Positions 1 to 10,909 of a stretch of DNA of 64,000 bases are shown piece by piece; the stretch's first letter is position 1; each line of letters begins with the position of its first letter. Origin of the DNA: Siphonodentalium dalli (taxonomy: Eukaryota; Mollusca; Scaphopoda; Gadilida; Siphonodentaliidae); assembly GCA_032622095.1 (NCBI GenBank), contig CP136064.1, forward strand, positions 218,688,205-218,752,204. Direction: 5' to 3'. The position numbers were made by a program, and so were the translations under genes. The notes beneath the pieces were generated by a model, which worked only from the letters and a program-made list of their open reading frames with translations, was not told the DNA's origin and searched no databases.

Positions 1-86
1 TATTTTACTATTATTTCTGTTTATGGCGGTTTTTGACGGAGGTGAATATTTTAACAGCATACACACCGCCAACGCCGCCCGTATCT
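1..86 (+). mobile_element. 3' end of TTAA-flanked MITE (family A), cut by window edge
   Basis: The sequence ends in a CCGTATCT terminus followed by TTAA at 87-90. It matches the 3' ends of the copies at 8413-8915 and 20144-20663, including the stretch with TTTCTGTTTATGGCGG and the CACCGCCAACGCC motif. The 5' part lies outside the window. Confidence 0.7.
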
Positions 87-139
87 TTAAACATAAGTAC
101 GTTCCGGTGATCAAAATATAGCGCACACTTACAGCGTAT

Positions 140-960
140 GGATAATAACGGGACATAAGTCCACTATGGGCTTATTTAAGATCAAATAATCCAATATGAA
201 CATATGTGAATATTATAGGTCGATTATGAAACTATTTGCGCGAGGATATCTTGCAGCGGTACACACATTGTATTTTTACACGTATAGTCATGTTTTTCTC
301 TGCATTATCCCCAGTGTGTATATGATTATTATCAGATGAATATAACTGGTGATACGATTTGCACTGTTTTGCAGCTCTGTTATGCCTAACGGTAAATAAT
401 CCTATGTTCGATGCCACGCCTGCAAAGCAATTGTCCTTCCAACAACAGACTAATTATCTCCATCGACCCTCTCATCCCGCGGCGGCGTATATATGATTTT
501 AAACTACACATCCGCGTTTCTATCTATTGATTTCTGACTTATTAATCATAAGACACCTTTCTGAATCTACGCAGCCGATCACAATGCACACTACAGTATC
601 ACACACAAGACGCTCCATTCACGTCGATAATTTACATATTCGTTTGGGATAAAATAATTTTCGATAATTGTTGTGAGTATATATTCGCAGAATTCTAATC
701 ATTGGGCAACATATCCTCTTGCACATAGGTTCACAATGGACCTAAATATTCACAGGTTCATATTTGATTCTAAAATAAGCCCACAGTGGACATATCTCCG
801 TTATTCCTTTGGTATGGCGCGGGCCGCAGTGAAAACAAATAAAGAGCGTGAATAGTGTCGATAAAAAAAGGTAGATTTAATAGTGTCAATATGGGCCTAT
901 TTCGTATGGAAATATATAGTCCCATATTGGACTGTTTTAAAAAAGCGCGTTTTATGTCCA
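140..960. repeat. Long inverted-repeat element (dispersed, second copy at 18.0-18.24 kb)
   Basis: A segment at about 148-262 recurs as an imperfect reverse complement at about 715-830; both contain ATATGAAC, TGTGAATATT and a run close to TCCACTATGGGCTTATTT. Sequence at 850-910 recurs inverted at 17998-18070, and 150-260 recurs at 18125-18235. This suggests a non-coding foldback transposon with arms near 110 bp. No target-site duplication is obvious. The short open frames here are shadows of the repeat. Confidence 0.55.
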
Positions 961-1507
961 TATAGAGCGTATGTAGAGGTTAATTAATGCCAATGTGAGC
1001 TTATTTCGCTCTTTAAAATAAGCGCGTTATGTGCTTATTTCACAAGAACAGGCTGTCTTGGGGCTTTATTACAGCGGATGGTTCTCCCGTGTTTTACGGG
1101 CGGAGGGGTCGGGGTGTGGGATGTAGGATAGCGCCGAGGTTTGTAAAACTGGTATTTTAGTACCCAGTTTCGCTGATATATTTGTACACATGATGACCAT
1201 CTCTCGCCAATTTTGAACATTTTGGAGTTACTTTCACCAATTCGTACATTACCTTTCCGTCAGCCATAACGTGTCTATGAATACAGTTTCTTTATATTTT
1301 GGGTAGCAATACACAATTTCCAGCTTTTTGGATGACTTGGGAGGGGGTAGTGCACTTCAAATCTAAGCTGAGCCATTATCTTCGGCGTAGGTACCATCAT
1401 TTTGTTTTATTTTCGACAGGAATGGTAGGTGTAATAAAATGTCGGATCTTTAGCTTCTTCGTATAATTGTTACTGAGTCCCTTGGTTTGCACACACAACG
1501 CTTAATT
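961..1507. other. No recognised feature
   Basis: AT-rich sequence with scattered GCGCGTTATGTGCTTATT-type fragments of the preceding repeat. No exon-like open frame with splice borders is seen. Confidence 0.5.
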
Positions 1508-1643
1508 TTAAAGGCACGCGAGGCCTTAATTGTCGAAAATATTCATATTTGTTCCAAACACCGTAAACAGAAAAACATTAAAACGCATACAGTTTCGTTC
1601 ATATATATCATGACCATCGCGTAAACAGCATGTTATCATAAAG

Positions 1644-2763
1644 GAGGGCATCTCCCCCCCCCCTTTGAGTTCGGAATCCAGTTTTAAAATGACGCTGGAA
1701 TCCGGAATCCAGCTTCAAATTGACCCTGGAATCCGGAATTCAGTTTAAGAAACAAATACCGATTTCACGTTCAGTTTACATGATATTATAGATCTTATAT
1801 TCAATACAATGGAACCATGATCACGGAAACAAGCCTTTGGCTTTATGGTGTTATCCTTGGTTTTAAATAGATGAACATTCTTAAAAAGTGTGGCGTATCC
1901 ATCACCTTTTCTACAGGAAGTCGAAATTTTTTATCATTAAGGTATCGGTAAGTGGTGATGGATACGCCGCATCTATTTATAGGGTCGTATCATTCCCTGC
2001 TCGCTTCGCTCGCGAGCCCCAATACGACCCCTAATCTGTCTCAGGGTACATATACATGACCTTCGATGATGACGTTCCAAGCTCCCGTGGTACCGTGACT
2101 GTGTGAGTACGACAGTAAACAGTACTCACCGTGTAAGCTGTGGGTGGTCGGAGTGTTCGAAGGTAATCCCCGGACGTTGGTCCATTCCGTTTCCGTGCAT
2201 TTGGTACAGGCTGACCCCCCTGGCCTTCACCCAGGAGTCAATAGCATATTTCTCCTTTAACATCGCTTTCAACTCAGACAGTTTTATAGTGTTGCTCAGT
2301 TCAGCAACAAAACTCCTCATCTCGGGGCGAGTTCCGTCCCGAAATGACAACCTACACGCTGTTTCTAGCAGCATACCGGTAAACACGCGAAATTTATGGG
2401 AATCCAATTTCGATGCAATGGCCTTGACACTAATTAGGAACCGTAAACGGTAAATCTACACTTCGGACAACCGCCGCAAATAATGATCAATAATGACCGG
2501 AAAGATAAAGAGCACCGTATACAAACGAATATATACGGACTAAGTCATATAAGATTGTGCATCAGATTGGATCCCATATAAAATTCATGATATTATGATC
2601 TATTATGACCAAATGAGGAACCAAATCGCAATATTTCACCCGAAATGGAATCCGTTTATATAAATACATGAATCCGGAATCCAGCTTAATTTGTGTCTTG
2701 AATCCGGCATACGGGTCCAAAATGGGTCGAATCCGGCGTACGAAAAGAGGGGGAAGGGGGCCC
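1644..2763. mobile_element. 1120-bp insertion with 8-bp target duplication carrying an exon-like ORF
   Basis: The uninterrupted copy at 8413-8915 shows where this sequence landed: TCATAAAG stands at 1636-1643 and again at 2764-2771. An 8-bp duplication fits hAT-type elements; a 6-bp reading (ATAAAG) with GAGGGC ends is also possible. Both ends carry C/G-rich tracts (GGGCATCTCCCCC at the left, GGGGGAAGGGGGCCC at the right). Near each end there are repeats of GAATCCGGAATCCAG in the same orientation. A 15-bp inverted repeat (GGCGTATCCATCACC) lies at about 1892-1906 and 1954-1968. No transposase is visible, so the element would need help in trans. Confidence 0.65.
2130..2429 (-). CDS. Exon-shaped open frame inside a mobile insertion (captured exon?)
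   Basis: On the minus strand an AG at 2431-2430 is followed by 300 open bases ending at a strong donor, ACG|GTGAGTACT (GT at 2129-2128). Splice phase is 2 at both ends, so the exon is symmetric and its length is divisible by three. It encodes 100 residues, including DSHKFRVFTGMLLETACRL and ELKAMLKEKYAIDSWVKARG. The stretch is well mixed in composition, mostly helical in appearance and unlike the flanking AT-rich DNA. No family was recognised. It could be a host-gene exon carried by the transposon or a leftover exon of the transposon's own gene. No partner exons were found within the insertion. Expression is not shown. Confidence 0.4.
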
Positions 2764-3133
2764 TCATAAAGAGTTACTATATTTTACCTAAGAAAGAGCC
2801 TGATTGTGTTACAAAAGACAGCACAATGCTACTGGCTAATCACACACAAATGGCATAAACGCTCTTTATTAGTTCCATATCAGAAATTCACCCACAAAGA
2901 ACGCTCTTTATGTTTACCATCATAATATAAACAAACACCAGAAAAGTAACTTTTTATGCTTTTGTTTACATAACAATAGTCAAATATATGACAATAACAT
3001 ACTGTTTATGCGATATTTCTTATTTGCATACGGACAAAGTCTGTCTACATTTTGATGTTCTTTCTGTTTGTGGCCGTTTTTGACGGGTGGAAATATTTTT
3101 ACAGGATACCCACCGCCAAGGCCAACTGTACCT

Positions 3134-3641
3134 TTAATCAGGATTAAATAAAATTGACCATTTCAACCATGGCAGCGAAGATCAGTACCTAAGCTTCTTC
3201 TACCCATTAGAGCTATATTAGAGCTGAGTAATATTTAAAATAGAAAAAAGTTAATGTAGCAATTTAAAAACAAATGTCTTGCAAGCACAGATGACAGAAT
3301 CCAAGAAGGGAAATCGGGCTATTTTCCTGTAACCAAAACACATGGATACGAAAATCATGTTACTATCCAAATTATTTACTTTTTGTGAGTTGTCCCAGTT
3401 TTGTAAAAAATAATTAAACCGTCAAACCAGTAATGTCACATTTAACACAAGCTCCACTGGCAGTCACCAGAACGCATGTGGGATCTTGTGTGTAGTGCAT
3501 AGTCAATGGTTGCCACAAATGGTATTTAGAGTATTATCTGTAAACTTGAATATCATGGAAAAGAACACAAATTTCAGCCACTACATTGAGAGGTAGATAT
3601 GGTCTGAGTACGGCCCATGTGTTAACACTTGCCGTTAGTAA
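3134..3641. other. No recognised feature
   Basis: AT-rich non-coding sequence between the MITE and the next inverted repeat. No supported exon or repeat boundary is seen. Confidence 0.5.
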
Positions 3642-3756
3642 GTCTGGCAATTCCCAATTATAGTTACATGTAGCTATTGTAGCTACATTTGACTGTCGTA
3701 GAACATTATTTTACCAAATTGCATTTCATGAAAGCATTACCGCGGGCTGTTTGATT

Positions 3757-5260
3757 TAAACATATTTTATTAGTATAATGCATAAATAATACATAACATA
3801 TAAGGGATTGGAGGACAAGTTCTTTGAAACTTAGATGGACCTCCGCTCCCTACAGATCATGCATGAAACATAAATATAACAATATATTTTGGATTTGTAT
3901 CAGGTTTTGGTAGGGCGGGTAGAATTGTGAATGCGTGAGTATAAGATGATAGTACGTGGGGTGTTAATTATTATTAATCAATGGTGTGGTGGGGATAATA
4001 AGTTTAATTATACATACATATGAATAATCAGCCAACTGGCAGCATATATATGTATAAGGTGGGGAGAGCGTTAGTTGGTGTGTTTGGGGAATTGTAAATA
4101 GAAAGGGGTCGTTTGAGTAAGTAACAGAACAGGATATTTGGGCACCAAGTACATTTATGGTAGATAGTTCAGATTTTGTGGGTTTACAAGAGCTTATTCG
4201 TTGCACGACGCAAATCGTCCGGAAGATTTTATGAATTTTAAAGCTGTATCTGTTAGAATGCAATTCTCGTTGGCGGTTAAAGTTAGATCTCCGTTTAAAA
4301 GCGCTTTGTATGACGTGACTCGAAATGATCTCATAACATGTGACAGTTCTATGCGTTGTTGTGAATAAAGGGCGCAATACATGAAGTAGTGTTCTGCATC
4401 TTCCACACGGCTTCCACAACTACACATGGGGTTATCACCAATGTGATTTTCAACTTTGTCATGATTTAGATTGCTACAATTGTTTCTAATTCGACAGTGT
4501 ATGATATTTGTCTGTCGGTCACCGAGATATACATGAGATGAAATTTTTCTCTTGGGTAGAATTGTTGATTTGAAAGCCTCGTAAGATTTTATTTTGATGT
4601 CATTTGCCAAGCAGTTCCAAACTTCGATTGTTTTTGGAAAGAAAGATTTCTTGAAGGTTTCTATGTGACAAAAGTAGTTCTCAAAATCGTCCGCATTGCG
4701 CAAAAAGTAACGACTCGTATCACCGACGCGTGGAAGAAGAAGATCGGATTAAAATTGAGGGGCTTTACGATTGACAATTTTGTGCATAAGACATAATTTT
4801 TGTGCATCTCGACGAATCTGGAGGGGTTTCCATCCAAGTTCGTTAAGTAAATTGGCGTTCGATGAGGATCAAGTTAGGCCAGATACAACTCGCGCTGCAT
4901 CGTAATACAATTTGTCGAGTGTCGATTTTGTGATGTCAGGGGCAGAGTCCCAGACACAACTGCCATATTCTAGTATGGGCAATAAATGTGTTTTGAATAA
5001 TGTGTCGAGGGTCTTTCGTGATAACATATACTTTAATTTTCGGAGTTGTGAAAGCACAGTGCAAGCATTTTTGTAGATGTGTTCTATGGCAAGGTCCCAC
5101 TGAAGATCGGATTGCAGTACGATTCCTAGATGACAGTGATCTTCAACTATTTCGAGTTTGTTGGAACTGAATATGAGGTCTGCACTGCGCGGGAATGTTG
5201 ATTGGTGGCCCTGACATATCATTGCTTTCGTTTTTGATGAGTTGTTGCAACTAAGGGTGC
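3757..5260 (-). mobile_element. 5'-truncated non-LTR retrotransposon (LINE), minus strand
   Basis: The insert keeps the C-terminal third of a reverse-transcriptase polyprotein (see the pseudogene entry) plus a 3' UTR ending at about 3757 in AATAAAATATGTTTAAA. The 3' UTR contains CCTCCAATCCC, as does the related plus-strand copy ending at 21122. 5' truncation is the normal outcome of target-primed reverse transcription. No clean target-site duplication was identified. Confidence 0.75.
4194..5260 (-). pseudogene. LINE ORF2 C-terminal fragment (reverse transcriptase tail and zinc finger)
   Basis: One minus-strand frame runs from about 5260 to the stop at 4194 with only two internal stop codons (a TGA at about 4876 and a TAA at about 4743) and no frameshift. 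In order it shows NSSKTKAMICQG (after the RT active site, which is missing), HLGIVLQSDLQW, LSQLRKLKYMLSRKTLD (thumb), LLPILEYGSCVWD, LLNELGWKPLQIRRDAQKL, and a CSCGSRVEDAEHYFMYC finger near the C terminus. This series is typical of jockey/CR1-like elements in invertebrates. With no catalytic core and two nonsense codons it cannot be active. Confidence 0.8.
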
Positions 5261-5650
5261 GGGGTATTATGTTGTTACAACTTATGAAACCACTGCCGAT
5301 GACATTTCGGTTGGACCAGCTTGCGGAATATCCGAGAAGCATAGTTAAGCACATGTATCTGTTTAGAAATGTGTTATGCTATGTGAAATGGGATTCGGAT
5401 CCATCCATATGTGATATATTCTTCTATTAGGAACAGTTGTCAGGAAAAAGTAACAATGTTGGAATATTTTGTCAATTATCCATGCAAATGGCAAAGAATA
5501 TTAATTTATTAAGAGTATAACCATGTTCTTGTATATTTAATTGATTGTTTGCTGGGTTGGGTTATCTCTCTTCAACTTGATTCATCCATCATCAATAGCC
5601 ATATATAGCTACATATGGCTATTGTAGCTATATTTGGGAATTGCCAGACC

Positions 5651-6239
5651 TGGTTCAGCGAAATAGAATATTAGGAACTGAAGTTATAATAGAAGTTATA
5701 TTATAAAACTTGCTGGACCATGGTGTGATATTCGGATTGATCCACAGTATACGTTGCAGAAATACGTTGGAGTGGCTCCATATGGTATGGGTTAAATATA
5801 CCCAACGGTCGGTATATCTTGTCTGTTTTGGAGTTTATTCACGATGGAGCATACGGTTGTATACTATGAGCGAAATTTCGGTGAAACCGCCTTGATCAGA
5901 CTGCAGTTGATGACATTAACAGTCATGTGACCGTTGGTGTTGGACATTATAAATAAATGGTATCTGTATCTATAGATATTTCAGTGCAGGAACCAATTAT
6001 GGTTATATACGCACTGGCCCAGATACTACCACGACCGAGTAACTTTATAAACCAGTGGTGACTCCAGTAGCGTTCTTTAACGTGCACACACCATTAACGT
6101 TGGCGTCAGATCGGACAGCGTACTGCACCCACGGTAACTGGTATGGACAAATGTTGTAATGGAGGGAAGTCGGCATTTTGCATTCGGATCTTTATTCAGT
6201 TATCTCGAATGAGACTTTCAGCCCGACAAACTTGGTACC
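5651..6239. other. No recognised feature
   Basis: No coding exon or defined repeat is supported in this stretch. Confidence 0.45.
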
Positions 6240-6330
6240 TGACAGTGTTCTGATTTTTGTCAGAAAACCATGACCCGGTTGCGATCCCCGGTCGGCTTGC
6301 ACGATAGACCAGTAAGCTAACTATCGCTGA
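6240..6330 (-). repeat. Possible tRNA-derived SINE head
   Basis: On the minus strand TAGCTTACTGG resembles a pol III A box and GGGGATCGCAACCGG lies about 30 bases later, where a B box would be. The spacing suits a tRNA-like promoter but the B box is degenerate. No tRNA cloverleaf was confirmed. Confidence 0.25.
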
Positions 6331-6590
6331 ATGGGTCACTCTCACCAAAAATAATGCTGAAGGGTACACAGGTTTTGAAAATGTGCCATGATTTATGTTA
6401 GATAATAATTGTTTACGTTCAAATGAACATTAAAATGAACTGCAAACAAACTGCTGATAGACGACAGACTTTAAGTAACTGTGTTAGTGCCGATCACAAA
6501 CCCTGTGTACCCTTCAGCACATTTTCAAACCATGTGTACTCTTCAGCACTATTTTTGGTGAGAGTGAGTCATTCAGCCTAACTATCGGCT
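6312..6590. mobile_element. Short MITE with ~55-bp terminal inverted repeats
   Basis: CACTCTCACCAAAAATA at about 6338-6354 is mirrored near 6545-6570 (TATTTTTGGTGAGAGTG). The similarity extends on both sides through CTAACTATCG...CTGAATG and TGCTGAAG.GTACACA. The GTGTACCCTTCAGCAC unit is repeated a second time in the right half. Non-coding. Confidence 0.55.
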
Positions 6591-6779
6591 ACACACATCC
6601 CCCTCAATGGAATCCACCACCTTCCGCTTGTGGAAGTTGCTTCCAGACGTGATAACATTGGTATCATTGGGAATTATTGTGTGTTGATTGTTGCGACAAT
6701 GTTCTTGTACCGCTGAGACTGTTGACTCTGGTATTCCTTGAGACTCGTCTGCAAAGGTCTAGCAGTTTCACCGATGTAA

Positions 6780-6930
6780 TCGGATATGGCTCATTCGAGC
6801 TTCCAAGTTTTGTCTACGTAATTTTGAAGGAGGTATAAAATAGGATGGTAATGCACGACATATTGATATACCGGCTTCATATGCTCTGAAACAGCTGTAT
6901 TGAATTTTCTACCATATCAGGAATAGACTA
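6780..6930. repeat. Dispersed repeat, copy 1 (copy 2 at 8970-9190)
   Basis: ATGGCTCATTCG, TTTTGTCTACGTAATTT and CCGGCTTCATATGCT occur in the same order here and at 8970-9080, so both are copies of one element. No coding potential is conserved between them. Confidence 0.55.
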
Positions 6931-6988
6931 ACACGGAACGCTCTTTTCTGTCCCATGGCGTGCGCATGGCTGTAAACAACGTATTTAC

Positions 6989-7473
6989 GTGCGCTCGCGC
7001 AACAGTATGGCGATCAGACAGATTCGTAGGTTGGTGTCACCCTACTCCGTTTCACTCCATGACGTCACCAAAAACGACGTAAAACCTCGTGGCGTTCTGA
7101 CATTTTTACTGTGCCGCGTTCTTGCTATGTTTATTTTATGTGTTGTTTTCGATTATTTGTTTGTCGCCGATATCGCCATTTGTCGGGATTCCCTGTTTCT
7201 ATATTTAAAACTGGCATGCTCGTAGTGAGCCTCGATTTCGATTTTTTCTGCCAGGTCAAAATACGTCTCAGAGTTATGACAAAAATAGATCGACCTACAT
7301 TTTCTCCATCAGAACTCTACATCAAAGAGTCTATAGACTCCTTCGGGACCTACACAGACTCCTTCATTTGGGTATTTTTACTTATAATTGGGATGTTTTA
7401 TCATTTTTGGTTCGTGCGAAGACCTCTTTTTATCGTGCGGGAAAAGAGAGACATTCAAAACGCGATTTCGTAA
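6989..7473 (+). other. Unassigned open frames, probably not a gene
   Basis: Two overlapping plus-strand frames (6989-7225 and 7111-7473) encode cysteine- and phenylalanine-rich peptides of 78 and 120 residues. The longer contains a hydrophobic stretch near its C terminus (SFIWVFLLIIGMFYHFWF). Neither has a recognised family, a visible splice border or a good context. They may be transposon remnants or chance frames. Confidence 0.2.
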
Positions 7474-8408
7474 TTCGACGCAATAGGCTGAATATCCTAA
7501 CCTTCAGCCGATTTCCGGGTCAAATACGACGAATGACGTAACACAAAACAAAACGCATTTGTTGACACAAACACCGTTTGAAGAGTTTATTATTACATAA
7601 AATGATCGTTATTGATTAATTATTGATTAATTATTGATATTTATTGTTGCATATTGGTTGCTATCAATATTTACACAAATGGTATTAATTATTTCTTATA
7701 ATTGCTCCTTTGGTCAACTTTGACTATCGGAAAATGAAAATGAAAATATGCCGCTGAAAAAAATGTAATCGATATTAAAGTCTCATCCTTTCGGCAACAT
7801 GGAATTGGTTTTAATTACTTAAATGATTAATATAGTATTTGCCTTTTATCTGTGATGAAATGAGAAATGGTAATTGTCTTTTTTTGCTAACATTAAATTA
7901 AATTAAATAAATTAAGTAAAATACAGTGAAATTATTTTTTAAATGATTGTTTATTACATTTTTGCGCACGTTGGCATCTCTCTGAGTGCATTCTAGTTTA
8001 TTATGAATTCAATACGTCTTTCTGTGACATATAATGTCCATACAAAGGTAGTTCAAGCATTTATCGACCTATTTCGATACCGGCAAAAATTCAAAAACGA
8101 ATATTATTAGGTGTATTTTGGAACGCAAACCGCCATGTGGCTTTAATAAATAAATGTCAATAGCCGTTAACACGGGGAAGACAAGACAACCGTTCCATCA
8201 CCTCTCGATGGACTGATTTTTGTTGAATAACGTTATGGAAAACCCGATAGGAGATTTTTACATTTTGTGCTGATCATACTTCCGGAATAAATGTCGAATT
8301 TGAATGACCAGTAATGTCGGCAGATCGTTTACGTTGTTGTGGTTGATTGGCGTTAACATGATTGGACACACACCTCTGTCGCGGTAGATTACATAATAAA
8401 TCTGCACA
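7474..8408. other. AT-rich non-coding stretch
   Basis: Contains ATTGATTAATTATTG direct repeats at about 7610-7640. The segment 8060-8145 (CCTATTTCGATACCGG through AACCGCCATGTGGCTTTAA) recurs at 9285-9365. No exon is supported. Confidence 0.45.
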
Positions 8409-8412
8409 TTAA

Positions 8413-8915
8413 AGGCACGTGAGGCCTTAATTGTCGAAAATATTCATATTTGTTCCAAACACCATAAACAGAAAAACATTAAAACGCATACAGTTTCGTT
8501 CATATATATCATTATTATCATGACCATCGCGTAAACAGCATGTTATCATAAAGACCTACTATATTTTACATAAGCAAGAGCCTGATTGTGTTACAGAAGA
8601 CAGCACAATGCTACTTGCTAATCACACACAAATGGCTTAAACGCTCTTTATTAGTTCCATACCAGGAATTCACCCACAAAGAACGCTCTTTATGTTTACC
8701 ATCATAATATAAACAAACACCAGAAAAGTCACCTTTTATGCTTTTGTTTACATAACAATAGTCAAATATATGACAATAACATACTGTTTATGCGATATTT
8801 CTTATTTGTATACGGACAAAGTATGTCTACATTTTGATGTTCTTTCTGTTTGTGGCGGTTTTTGATGGGTGGAAATATTTTTACAGGATACCCACCGCCA
8901 AGGCCAACCGTACCT
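8413..8915 (+). mobile_element. Intact TTAA-flanked MITE (family A), 503 bp
   Basis: The element is bounded by TTAA at 8409-8412 and 8916-8919 with termini AGGCACGTGAGGCC and, read inward from the right, AGGTACGGTTGGCC. It is the best reference copy, since it lacks the 1120-bp insertion of the copy at 1512. Internal AACGCTCTTTATG motifs and the ACACCAGAAAAGT block are shared with the other copies. No transposase frame is present. piggyBac-like ancestry is inferred from TTAA only. Confidence 0.78.
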
Positions 8916-8919
8916 TTAA

Positions 8920-9370
8920 AGGTACTGAAGTCCTTTCATGCGAAATAACAAAAAATGTCTTTAAACGGACATGGCTCATTCGGACCTCCAAATTTTGTCT
9001 ACGTAATTTGGAGGGACGGATACAATAGGTCGATATATACACGAAATATTGATATGCCGGCTTCATATGCTTTGAAAAAAGCACTTGCCAAAGGCACATA
9101 CATTTCCCAGCCGTTTTCAATTATTCGCACCAAGTCAGACAAATGCTCTTTAATGATACCAATAACACGAAACGGTCTTTTATGTTCCATGTCGTGCTAT
9201 CTCGTTCATAGTTGCATTTTTCATTACTTCAATGCTCGTCTTTTTGTGTTACAGAATGCTCGTAGAAAGGTAATTAAGATATTTATCGACCTATTTCGAT
9301 TCCGGTAAAAATTCAAAAGCGAATACTAATATTTGTATTTGGAGCGCAAACCGCCATGTGACTTTAAAGC
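8920..9370. repeat. Dispersed repeat, copy 2
   Basis: Shares blocks with 6780-6930 (GGCTCATTCG, CTACGTAATTT, CCGGCTTCATATGCT) and with 8060-8145 (ACCTATTTCGAT, CGCAAACCGCCATGTG). The three segments look like pieces of one longer repeat. Confidence 0.5.
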
Positions 9371-9559
9371 ATATATTATTAACAAGTACATGAAATGGAA
9401 GTGTCATTGACACTGTAGCTCAACTTGAGAGGCGTTAGTAGTTTTATGCTGAGCAGTCAATAGAATGATAAAGAAGGAAAGTCAAAAAGCTTAGGTAAAT
9501 GGATTGTATTGTGTAAATACAAATATTTGCATTTTAAACATGTCTCCAATAAATGTGGG

Positions 9560-10797
9560 CTGCATGGTTCGCCGATGGATTCAATGTGAAATCAAAGACG
9601 GCTGCAGGGGGGACATGTTTTTAAAAACAAATTTCGTGAATATTGGACAGCCTCCGTCTAGATGTCACAACAAAGAACCAAACGAAGTTTGGATTAGGGA
9701 TGTGGCATGTATGGTGTGTCAAAGGATTTTAGTCATGAAAAGAGTAAAACCCAAGATGCCCGCTGGCAACAATGTATTTCACGATATTCGGAAAATATCA
9801 CTGGGTCCCATCTAGAGGTCATCCCGAAGTTCCTTATGGAATTTGGTGACGATCGGATGAGGGATGTGGCTTGTAGGTTGTGCTGAATGATTTAGTTTTG
9901 CGAAGAGTAAAACCTAAGATGGCCGATGGCAGCAATGTGTTTCGAACAAAAATTGTCACCCTGAAGATGGATATAAAGTTTGGTGAAGATTGGACGAGGC
10001 ATGTGGTCTGTAGAGTGTGCCAAAGGATTTAATAATGCAAAGAGTAAAATACAAGATTGTTACCCGCGGCCATGTTTTTCACCGAAAATCGCTCAAATTC
10101 GATAGCTCTCATTTAGATGCGATCCAATCATGCCTGTACATTTACAAAACATTTCTTCTGTATACTCGGGCTCCAGGGTGTGCAGATGGATTCTGATTTG
10201 AAATCCAAGATGGCTGCTGGCGGCATATGTTTTTTTATAACGAATTTCAGAAATAATCGATGGCTCCCATCTAGAGGTCACCCCGAAGATCCGTATGAAG
10301 TTTGGTGACGATCGGATCAGGGAAGTGGCCTTACGGTGGGCCGAAGTATTTAGTCATATAAAAAGAAATTCCAAGATGTTTTTAACGAGTTTCGGAAATA
10401 ATCGATGGCTCCCATCTTGAGGTAACCCCGAAATTACGTATTTGGTTTGGTGGCGATCAGACGAGGGACGTGGTCTGTAGGGTGTGCCAAAGGATTTAGT
10501 CGAGCAAAGAGTAAGATACAAGATGGATGTCGGCGGCCATGTTTTTCATCGAAAATCGCTAAAATTCGATAGATCCCATCTGGAAGTGATCATCAACATG
10601 CCTGCATGTTTTTTGACGAATTTAAGAAAAAGTCGATGGCTCCCATCGAGAGGTCACCCCGAATATCCAGTTTGGTGATGATCGGATGAGGGATGCGGCC
10701 TGTAGGGTAAGCCAAAAGGAAATTGTTGACGGATGGTCGACGGACGCCAATCCATGGCAACAGCTCAAGCTTGACTTCGTCAAGTGGAGCTAAAATA
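9560..10797. mobile_element. Tandem-core element ending in hairpin-CTAA (Helitron/'pearl'-like)
   Basis: Degenerate units of about 150-170 bp recur at least six times. Each carries blocks such as AAAGGATTTAGTC, AGAGTAAAAT.CAAGATGG, CGGCCATGTTTTTCA and ATGGCTCCCATCTAGAGGTC. The 3' end has a TTGACTTCGTCAA stem-loop within AGCTC...GAGCT, followed by CTAAAA at about 10790. A hairpin a few bases before CTRR is the Helitron 3' signature, and mollusc 'pearl' elements have central tandem arrays of this size. Short open frames here only reflect the repeated unit. The 5' boundary is not defined. Confidence 0.5.
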
Positions 10798-10909
10798 TGT
10801 TATCATATTTTCATTATTAATGCTCCAGAATAATGAGATTTCGCATGTGAAAACAGTTGTTTTATGTAAACATTGGTGTTACAGTGCAACATACACTGAT
10901 AAAACTCGA

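Larger units (their letters stand above)
1512..3133 (+). mobile_element. TTAA-flanked MITE (family A), interrupted copy
   Basis: It is flanked by TTAA at 1508-1511 and 3134-3137. The termini are AGGCACGCG at the left and, read inward from the right, AGGTACAGTTGGCC. Internal landmarks shared with the copies at 8413-8915 and 20144-20663 include AACGCTCTTTAT motifs and TTTTGTTTACATAACAA. TTAA duplication is the hallmark of piggyBac-type transposition, so this is probably a non-autonomous piggyBac-like MITE. The copy is split by a 1120-bp insertion at 1644-2763; without it the element would be about 500 bp, like its relatives. Confidence 0.75.
3642..5650. repeat. Inverted-repeat pair enclosing a LINE
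   Basis: GTCTGGCAATTCCCAA at about 3642-3657 and the following ~30 bp recur as an imperfect reverse complement at 5605-5650 (TTTGGGAATTGCCAGACC at its end). Each arm also contains TAGCTACA/TAGCTATTGTAGCTA half-palindromes. The arms look like ends of a foldback or DNA element about 500 bp long before the LINE at about 3757-5260 inserted into it. Confidence 0.45.
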
